Positions 58,366 to 64,000 of a stretch of DNA of 64,000 bases are shown here, piece after piece. Where the stretch lies: the NCBI GenBank assembly GCA_002011165.2, contig MTMI02000010.1, positions 124,001 to 188,000 on the forward strand, written 5' to 3'. The notes beneath the pieces were generated by a model. It ran no database searches. It was not told where the DNA came from and worked only from the letters and a program-made list of their open reading frames with translations. Position 1 is the first letter of the stretch; each line of letters starts with the position of its first letter. Position numbers and translations under genes: made by a program. This stretch comes from Candidatus Mnemosynella biddleae. GTDB taxonomy: Archaea > Halobacteriota > Archaeoglobi > Mnemosynellales > Mnemosynellaceae.

Positions 58366-59103
58366 ATGCGCAGTTTAATTGCTACTCTCGCCCTCCTGAT
58401 GCTTGGATTGACACTTCTTGTTTATGGAAGTTTAAACGATGAAGTCTCCTATGTTAACCTTGGTCTTGCTGGCATTTTTCTCTCTATCATCGTTTACACC
58501 TTCAAAACTTCAGAGTACGTGAAAAAGAACTCGTTTGAAATTTCTCTCGAACCCCTTGGGAGAATTCTAAACTCTTTAATTTCTGATTTAGCTCTTGAGG
58601 GTGAGGCTATATATGTGCCTCCATTTGGGGATCTCTCAAAGGGCGGAGTCTTCATACCACTGCATAGAGACTTTGAGCTCGATTTGACGAGATTGAGCTA
58701 TGACGTGGCTTTTTTAACTTCAACGAGTAGCGAAAGAGAGATGGGTGTTTTTGTGGTCTCACCTGGAGAGAGACTGGTTGAGAGATACGAAGAACATTAT
58801 GAGGGCTCACTGGAAGGTCTGAGCTCTAAAGAAGTCGAGAGCGTATGTCATGCCGTTCTGAAATCACTTGAGCTTGCCAAGAGCATTTACATAAAAGAGA
58901 GTGAAAATGAAATTGAAATTCTCGTGGAATCTGAAATTGGTTTTGAGGGTTTTTCTGAACAGCTCTTGGATCCGCTCAGCTCCTCAATTCTATCAGCTCT
59001 TGCCAAGGCAACAGGAGAACTTCTGAGGGTGAGGAAATATAAGAGTGGAGAGAGAATAGAGATAAAAGCTGAGAAGATGGGGAGGCCCGAAAAATGGATG
59101 TAG
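58366..59103 (+). CDS. conserved archaeal membrane-anchored protein
   Basis: 245 residues. Two N-terminal membrane helices (IATLALLMLGLTLLVYGSL and LGLAGIFLSIIVYTF) precede a soluble domain with LEGEAIYVPPFGDLSKGGVF and SPGERLVERYEEHYEGSLEG. No named function recognised. First of three overlapping genes ending with DUF1616. Confidence 0.65.
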   Translation: MRSLIATLALLMLGLTLLVYGSLNDEVSYVNLGLAGIFLSIIVYTFKTSEYVKKNSFEISLEPLGRILNSLISDLALEGEAIYVPPFGDLSKGGVFIPLHRDFELDLTRLSYDVAFLTSTSSEREMGVFVVSPGERLVERYEEHYEGSLEGLSSKEVESVCHAVLKSLELAKSIYIKESENEIEILVESEIGFEGFSEQLLDPLSSSILSALAKATGELLRVRKYKSGERIEIKAEKMGRPEKWM

Positions 59104-59336
59104 AGGATATCATAATACTTTTCCTCTCGTTCTGGATCCTCCTTTCAGCAATTTTAGTAAGAGGCGTAGATGTTTTTTTAACTCTCGTTCTTATAGGACT
59201 TCTGATTACTCTTGAAGTCTCTGGAGTATTCTTGGAGAGAGGCAAAAAAGAGCAGATCAAACCTATTGTTTATCTTCTTCTCTTCGTCTTCTCGATTATA
59301 GTGATGAAGAAGATATATGAGGTTCTGGTAAAATGA
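59094..59336 (+). CDS. small membrane protein of the DUF1616 operon
   Basis: 80 residues with three hydrophobic segments (IIILFLSFWILLSAILV, VFLTLVLIGLLITLEVSGVF, IVYLLLFVFSIIVMKKIYEV). Overlaps both neighbours (10 and 4 bases). Function unknown. Confidence 0.65.
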   Translation: MDVEDIIILFLSFWILLSAILVRGVDVFLTLVLIGLLITLEVSGVFLERGKKEQIKPIVYLLLFVFSIIVMKKIYEVLVK

Positions 59337-60298
59337 TGAACCGATGGAGGGATCACTGGGACTTAATTTCAATAATATTGCTCTCTCTACTCCTCAATCT
59401 CATCATATTTCTCACTCCAGAAAGCGTTCTCAGAAAGTTACTGGGAATTCCATTCATCCTTTTCTTCCCGGGCTACGTGCTGATAGCCACCCTCTTCCCA
59501 GATGAAGAAGATTTGGATAATATTGAAAGAATCGCCCTGAGCTTCGGTTTGAGCATTGCAATTGTTCCGCTGATCGGTTTAACTCTGAATTATATTTGGG
59601 AGATAAGATTAATTCCGATTTTGATCAGCTTAACAGCCTTTACACTTCTCTTTGGAGTTGTTTCGATTTACAGAAGAGAGAAGTCTATGGATCCGTGGAT
59701 ACCGGAGATTAGTATTGAGAGGATAAAGGAAGAAATTGAGTGGGAAAGAGCGAGCAAAGTGGATAAAGTTCTAACGGTGATTTTAGTAATCGCAATAATT
59801 TCCTCGCTATTCGTGCTGGGATACATAATAACACATCCGAAACCTGGAGAGAAGTTCACAGAGTTTTACATTCTTGGAGAGTACGGAAAAGCGAGTGATT
59901 ACCCAACCGATCTTCTCCTCGGAGAAGAGGGAAAGGTGATTATAGGGATTGTCAATCACGAATACAGAAATGTCACATATTTCATCGAGATTTGGCTGGT
60001 GAATGCCACGTATGATGTTGAGAGGAATCAAACCGTGATTCATGAGATGCACCTTCTCGATGTTCTCAGCGTTACCCTGCCTCATCAACCAGTTCAAATA
60101 GAAGGTAACTGGACTCCACAGTGGGAAACAAACTACACTCTCAGGATAAATGAGCCCGGAACATGGCAAGTTTGGTTTTTGCTTTTCAAGGATTTAAGAC
60201 CCGAACTCACAGAGAACAATGCATCTCAGAGAATTTACGATGCGATAGAGGGAAAAATACAGAGTTTGAAGTTGAATGTTAAAGTTAGAGGTTACTGA
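59333..60298 (+). CDS. DUF1616 family membrane protein
   Basis: 321 residues: four N-terminal membrane helices (LISIILLSLLLNLIIFL, GIPFILFFPGYVLIATLFP), a linker and a helix near residue 150 (VLTVILVIAIISSLFVLGYI), then an external beta domain (FYILGEYGKASDYPTDLLLG). LFFPGYVLIATLFP is characteristic of DUF1616. Probably acts with surface-protein assembly genes around it. Confidence 0.82.
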   Translation: MMNRWRDHWDLISIILLSLLLNLIIFLTPESVLRKLLGIPFILFFPGYVLIATLFPDEEDLDNIERIALSFGLSIAIVPLIGLTLNYIWEIRLIPILISLTAFTLLFGVVSIYRREKSMDPWIPEISIERIKEEIEWERASKVDKVLTVILVIAIISSLFVLGYIITHPKPGEKFTEFYILGEYGKASDYPTDLLLGEEGKVIIGIVNHEYRNVTYFIEIWLVNATYDVERNQTVIHEMHLLDVLSVTLPHQPVQIEGNWTPQWETNYTLRINEPGTWQVWFLLFKDLRPELTENNASQRIYDAIEGKIQSLKLNVKVRGY

Positions 60299-60304
60299 GA
60301 TATC

Positions 60305-61174
60305 TCATTCTTTTCTCAGCACTAAATACATTGCAATCACCAATCCTGCTATAGCGAACACGATCTCAAATCCCGGTATTCCTTGGATTGGTGTCGGAGT
60401 CTCCGTCGGGGTTACAGTTGGAGTAACAGTCTCTGTAGGAGTTGCTGTTGGAGTTACAGTTACTGTTTCTGTTGGTGTTGGAGTAACTGGTGTTACCGGA
60501 GATGGAGTTGGCGCTTCTGTGACAGTTGGAGATGGTGAAGGGGCACCTCCACCTCCCTGAAAAGACGAAGGTTGAGCTTGTGTGGGAGATGGAGCTGGAG
60601 GAGAGGATAACAGAGTTACCTGCTTTGTTATTCCTCCAACGCTCAGAGTGAACGTACCCGGTGGAATTGAACTCGTGTCATAGGAGTATTGATAGCGTCC
60701 TTCAGAATTAGCTGTTATCTTAGTGCTTGCGATGATCTCTAACTCCACAGTTGAGGCTGAACTCTCCCCATATATCATCACATCATAAGTTCCAGCTGGT
60801 ACATTGCTCTGAGATACAACAGCAACCCCGTTGGATGCATCTGAACCTTTAGAGATCCATATGAGCAGTTTTACACCTACATTAAGGTTCTTCACGTTTT
60901 TTGCAACGACCTTAAAGTTATTCGGGCCAGAAGGAATCTTCACATCTGATATATAATACCGATAAGTTCCCTCTGAGACCGATACGATAGTCTTGAATGA
61001 TACACTTACGGTTATCTCTTCTCCAGGAGAAGCGTCTCCACTTATGCTCACAACATCTCCCTTCATCGGTGTTTCGGGAGAGATATGCAATGAGGTGACG
61101 GCAGCACTAACTGGTGAGATCGCGAGAAGGAAAAAAAGAAAGGTGAGTGAGAGGGTTCGTGCTAATTTATCCAC
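60305..61174 (-). CDS. secreted surface protein with Thr-Pro linker and PGF-CTERM-like anchor
   Basis: 289 residues. Signal peptide (LSLTFLFFLLAISPVSA), two or three beta domains (SLHISPETPMKGDVVSISGD, IPPGTFTLSVGGITKQVTLL), a Pro/Thr-rich linker of about 60 residues and a C-terminus GIPGFEIVFAIAGLVIAMYL, which looks like a PGF-CTERM archaeosortase signal. It shares a perfect 96-bp linker repeat with the next protein. GTG start with GGTGAGCGA upstream. Confidence 0.75.
   Translation of the reverse strand: MDKLARTLSLTFLFFLLAISPVSAAVTSLHISPETPMKGDVVSISGDASPGEEITVSVSFKTIVSVSEGTYRYYISDVKIPSGPNNFKVVAKNVKNLNVGVKLLIWISKGSDASNGVAVVSQSNVPAGTYDVMIYGESSASTVELEIIASTKITANSEGRYQYSYDTSSIPPGTFTLSVGGITKQVTLLSSPPAPSPTQAQPSSFQGGGGAPSPSPTVTEAPTPSPVTPVTPTPTETVTVTPTATPTETVTPTVTPTETPTPIQGIPGFEIVFAIAGLVIAMYLVLRKE
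60389..60484. repeat. 96-bp perfect direct repeat, copy 1
   Basis: Identical to 61269-61364, 880 bp away. Encodes 32 codons of Thr-Pro linker in two different proteins in the same frame, with no synonymous change. Confidence 0.95.
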
Positions 61175-61178
61175 TCGC

Positions 61179-63026
61179 TCACCTTCTCCTCATTAGGTAT
61201 ATGGCTGCCACAAGTATGAGAACTATGACTGCCACAGCTATCCACAGCCATGGTGCTCTCTCCTCAACTGGTGTCGGAGTCTCCGTCGGGGTTACAGTTG
61301 GAGTAACAGTCTCTGTAGGAGTTGCTGTTGGAGTTACAGTTACTGTTTCTGTTGGTGTTGGAGTTGGAGCTACAGTCTTAGCAAGAGCTGCAAACTCGGT
61401 GAAGTGACTTACCGTGGCAGTTAAGGTATGTGTTGCTGTGTCTACTGTTGTCTCCAGCTCAATCCACTGAGCGGTTGCTCTATCATAGTATGCAATGACA
61501 AGATTCTCCTCACTAACCCCTTCCGGTAAACTCTCTGGATCATAGTTCATCTTTAGCGTGATTGGAGGATCAAAAGTTGCTCCGTCTGGACCGAGATCAT
61601 AGACAGTTCCAACGACGTAGGCATTAGAGGGTGGCTCAGGCGCTTCTGCTACAGGCTCAATGGTTATCTGAGTCACCGGTTCTCCACCCACGAGTGCTCG
61701 AGTCCCTTCTGGAATGCTCAACGTAAGCATCTCATCGCTTGAAGATGCCTGAACGCTCTGCTGTATCACTCCGTTCTCATCTATTATATCTGTGAGATCC
61801 AGAGTGACTGGAGCAGCAGGAGTTGGGGACGGAGTCACCGTTGGAGTTGGTGAAGGAGCCGGTGCAGCGACTGCCTCTGGAGTATATGTCATGAGATTAA
61901 TTTCCTTCTGGGCGAAAGCAACTAGCCTGTTGCTCCCGCTGGAGTCCCACACACCAACGGAAAGGATGTACTTCCCTGATTCCAGACCGCTGGTGACGAA
62001 GGAGAGAGTCTGAGATGTACTGCTTGTGACTGTCTTATAGACCACAGAGCCTTTATTAGCTCCTATTATACCCTCAATTTTCTCCTTTGCTATTGATGCA
62101 TTCACATTACTCAGTCCCACTCCCGCTATTTTCCAAGACTCTGCAAGAGAGACACCATCGGCAGTCAATTTCGTACTCGACTTGTTTCCCTCACATGTGA
62201 ACTTGAGTGTTGCGCTGTAGGCATCTTCGTGAATCAGTGCACCACCGAATCGATAATTTCCAGAGGGTGCTCCAGAAAGAGTCATTGTTGCTTGAAGGAT
62301 GTCTCCAACATAAGCGCTGGAAGGTGCAGTCAGAGTAGAAGCATAATCAAGCACCTCAATTACGGTTGCGGAGAGAATATGCAGATCTTTATCTCCTGTC
62401 TGATTGAACATGGCAACCAGCACATAATCTCCTGCGCTGAGGTTTCCAATATTTAATGTCACATCTCCGTTGGAGTCGAGTGTAGCTGATGTATTCCACA
62501 CCGATTTATTGAGGAGGTTTCTGAAGGTCTGAGAATTCCCATCCACCATGTCGGCGAATGCGTTCTTTAGTTCTGTTGGTGAGGTTTTCACCAGATAGAA
62601 GTAGGTTATGTAATTTGAGAAATTACTTGAAGCATCCAGTGTAACTGATATGTTATCTGTTGGGAGATAGAGTGAGTGTGTAGTATATGGGTAATTGACT
62701 TCATAATCCTGATGATCTCCAACTGTTGAATTTATTGTAATCGTTTTTCCGTTTTTGGTATATGGCCCAACAGAATTAACGCCATTATACACGAGTTTTA
62801 TTGTTGGGATTTTTATGGAGGTACCTCCAATGGTTTTGAACCAGTTTCCTTCCTTGGCGATGATGATCTTCTCAGTACTTCCGTTTCCCTGAATTGTAAC
62901 TTCAACCAGTTTATCACTCTCTGAAATATAGCCGGGAGTGCCTCCGTCTGCGGAGACAATTGAACTCATGGAGACCAAGATTAAAAAAGAAACTATGGTG
63001 GCGGTCATCATTCTCTTCTTCATCAT
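61179..63026 (-). CDS. large secreted surface protein (TIGR04279-like) with Thr-Pro linker
   Basis: 615 residues. Signal peptide (residues about 8-26, ending SIVSADGG). The first 350 residues contain LVEVTIQGNGSTEKIIIAKE GN, YLPTDNISVTLDAS and two later beta domains (SAYVGDILQATMTLSGAP), a pattern like the TIGR04279-type archaeal surface proteins. A conserved late domain has PEGTRALVGGEPVTQITIEP and VSHFTEFAALAK. A Thr-Pro linker and membrane helix (LWIAVAVIVLILVAAIYL) end it; the PGF signature is absent (ERAPWLW). Likely S-layer associated. Confidence 0.72.
   Translation of the reverse strand: MMKKRMMTATIVSFLILVSMSSIVSADGGTPGYISESDKLVEVTIQGNGSTEKIIIAKEGNWFKTIGGTSIKIPTIKLVYNGVNSVGPYTKNGKTITINSTVGDHQDYEVNYPYTTHSLYLPTDNISVTLDASSNFSNYITYFYLVKTSPTELKNAFADMVDGNSQTFRNLLNKSVWNTSATLDSNGDVTLNIGNLSAGDYVLVAMFNQTGDKDLHILSATVIEVLDYASTLTAPSSAYVGDILQATMTLSGAPSGNYRFGGALIHEDAYSATLKFTCEGNKSSTKLTADGVSLAESWKIAGVGLSNVNASIAKEKIEGIIGANKGSVVYKTVTSSTSQTLSFVTSGLESGKYILSVGVWDSSGSNRLVAFAQKEINLMTYTPEAVAAPAPSPTPTVTPSPTPAAPVTLDLTDIIDENGVIQQSVQASSSDEMLTLSIPEGTRALVGGEPVTQITIEPVAEAPEPPSNAYVVGTVYDLGPDGATFDPPITLKMNYDPESLPEGVSEENLVIAYYDRATAQWIELETTVDTATHTLTATVSHFTEFAALAKTVAPTPTPTETVTVTPTATPTETVTPTVTPTETPTPVEERAPWLWIAVAVIVLILVAAIYLMRRR
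61269..61364. repeat. 96-bp perfect direct repeat, copy 2
   Basis: Identical to 60389-60484. It lies at the same relative place, just before the C-terminal membrane segment of the second surface protein. Confidence 0.95.
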
Positions 63027-63220
63027 ATCTACATGCCCCCGTTTTTAACTTTTGACAATTTAAATTGTTTTTAATCAAAACCATTTATATCTTACTACGG
63101 TCTTTTTTAAGAGGGTTCCACTCGACGTAACGTTTATTTGTGGATAAAAACAACTTATTATTAAAAGCCAAGCTAAGAGATGGTTGAAGTTTTAAAAAGA
63201 TAACGAAGGAGGATTTTTGG

Positions 63221-63574
63221 ATGCTATGTGTTCATGAATCAAGTAACGAGAGAGTTTGGGCAAACACGCAAAATGGAGTTATGAAGTCTCACCCATACTG
63301 TAAAAAATGTGGGACTTTGAAGAATGTCTCCTCAGATAAAGGAAAGAAGATCAGCTATTTCATTATAGCCTTATCGAGGCTCAGGAAAATTCTCAGGATG
63401 AGAGGATATAAAATATCTGATGCTCAGATAAGGTTGATCGTAAAAGAATTAACTGAGATTGAAGGATTTGACGATCTCTGGTGGATAACTTTCTCAAAAC
63501 AAAAAGAAATTTTCATTCAAGTGGTGAGGAAATATGTCAGAGTTTCTAAAAATCTTGTAGAGTCAGTCGTATGA
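63221..63574 (+). CDS. conserved small zinc-binding protein
   Basis: 117 residues. CVHESSNERVWANTQNGVMK then HPYCKKCGTLKNVSSDKGKK gives one Cys-His pair and a CxxC, a probable zinc knuckle; the rest is helical and basic (RLRKILRMRGYKISDAQIRL). GGAGGA is placed correctly before ATG 63221. Resembles conserved archaeal hypotheticals, probably nucleic-acid binding. Function unknown. Confidence 0.6.
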   Translation: MLCVHESSNERVWANTQNGVMKSHPYCKKCGTLKNVSSDKGKKISYFIIALSRLRKILRMRGYKISDAQIRLIVKELTEIEGFDDLWWITFSKQKEIFIQVVRKYVRVSKNLVESVV

Positions 63575-63611
63575 TTGAGAAAATATTAGAAATAAATTAC
63601 GGAAATTAACT

Positions 63612-63665
63612 CTCTCCGGCCAGCAGAAACTGAGCGTCAAGCGATGAGGGGGGCTGGTTGGAGGG
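63612..63665 (+). ncRNA. strong hairpin RNA candidate upstream of glmS
   Basis: A 13-bp helix pairs 63612-63624 (CTCTCCGGCCAGC) with 63653-63665, with three G-U pairs, around a 28-base loop. The loop holds CTGA-GCGTCAAGC-GATGA, the two halves of a kink-turn, as in archaeal box C/D or H/ACA guide RNAs. About 195 bases before glmS. Orientation is assumed from the G-U pairs and box order. Confidence 0.5.
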
Positions 63666-63859
63666 TTAGCAGGCATTATTAATATAAAATCGGAATTACA
63701 ATCAACTTATAACCTCTGAGTGAAATGAAAGTGGTGTGGAGAACTCGGTGGCTATTCTAAGATTGCTCAAGAATGTTGCAAACTGGAAGGAGCTCGTTAA
63801 ATTTTAAATTTTAATATTTCCAACAAAAAGATCTCTCATTGAAGTTTTTGGTGATGTAT

Positions 63860-64000
63860 ATGTGTGGAATAATCGGTTATATAGGTCTCAAAAAAGCCAG
63901 CCCAATTCTGCTAAAAGGATTGAAAAATTTAGAATACAGGGGATATGACTCTGCAGGAATGGCAGTCTTAAGTTCTAATGGTATAGAATTCAGAAAAGGT
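63860..64000 (+). CDS. glmS: glutamine-fructose-6-phosphate aminotransferase, N-terminal part
   Basis: First 47 residues of the enzyme that makes glucosamine-6-phosphate: [20 protein letters not shown], then [14 protein letters not shown]. The cysteine nucleophile must follow Met directly, so ATG 63860 is the start although GTG 63851 and ATG 63854 are in frame. Cut by the window end. Confidence 0.93.
   Translation, partial: MCGIIGYIGLKKASPILLKGLKNLEYRGYDSAGMAVLSSNGIEFRKG

Noticed and set aside
60276-61407. Plus-strand ORFs rich in Val-Gly opposite the surface proteins
   Set aside because: They are antisense readings of the Thr-Pro linker repeats; the minus-strand proteins have signal peptides and anchors.
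1-64000. CRISPR array or insertion sequence
   Set aside because: No regularly spaced direct repeats and no transposase-like ORF were seen; the TTGGTCAC cluster has inverted copies and irregular spacing.

Overview
The window is from a thermophile-like euryarchaeon, most likely an Archaeoglobales member (the species is not determinable here). Supporting traits are a coenzyme F420 oxidoreductase beta subunit, a pyruvoyl-dependent arginine decarboxylase, a Tfx-type regulator, DUF432 next to MscS, a PGF-CTERM-like surface anchor, BRE/TATA promoters with many leaderless starts, tRNAs without encoded CCA and an intron-containing tRNA.

Left host segment (1-18.1 kb): end of a VUT-type transporter; F420-linked flavoprotein and Tfx regulator; a purine/methionine-salvage run (phosphoribosyltransferase, MTA phosphorylase, unknown, hexulose-phosphate isomerase, aminotransferase); PdaD; DUF432-MscS; a complete phosphate-uptake locus (AbrB-PhoU regulator, PstS-C-A-B, PhoU) with a metallophosphoesterase behind it; TruD, Pth2, a geranylgeranyl reductase-like enzyme, an MBL hydrolase and a DUF61 protein; then tRNA-Leu(UAG).

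Provirus (18.10-52.68 kb, unit length 34,527 bp): a head-tailed virus integrated in the 3' half of tRNA-Leu, bounded by a perfect 55-bp direct repeat. The integrase is of the SSV type: its own gene carries the attachment site and is split, with the N-terminal 50 codons at the right edge and the catalytic part at the left edge. Nearly all virus genes are on the minus strand. Reading right to left: control region (AbrB, ribbon-helix-helix, PH-domain/zinc-ribbon protein), replication/nucleic-acid genes (zinc-finger protein, PCNA, winged helix, PD-(D/E)XK nuclease, Nmad1-like, STAS-like DUF4325, a winged-helix protein whose gene holds an iteron cluster, ASCH), an AT-rich cargo gene, terminase, a tRNA/structured-RNA cluster (tRNA-Gln with a 120-nt intron, tRNA-Thr), portal, MuF fused to a JAMM metalloprotease-like domain, prohead protease, decoration and HK97-type capsid proteins, connectors, holin-like pair, tail terminator, tail tube, chaperone-like pair, a 1090-residue LamG-like tail protein, tape measure and tail hub. 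No sheath gene is seen, so a siphovirus-like tail is expected.

The most unusual features are: an AT-rich cassette (about 21.7-25.2 kb) with a free-standing Hint/LAGLIDADG protein that left a 26-codon stub of an older tape-measure gene; a virus-specific promoter repeated upstream of several late operons, at leaderless distance in three cases; an iteron array inside the putative initiator gene; the MuF-JAMM fusion with a coupled small ORF; and a compact cluster of tRNAs and unassigned structured RNAs.

Right host segment (52.7-64 kb): a MoxR-DUF58-membrane protein cluster divergent from a DUF1616 operon, sharing one symmetric TATA element; two secreted surface proteins sharing a perfect 96-bp Thr-Pro repeat; a small zinc-binding protein; a strong RNA hairpin; and the start of glmS.
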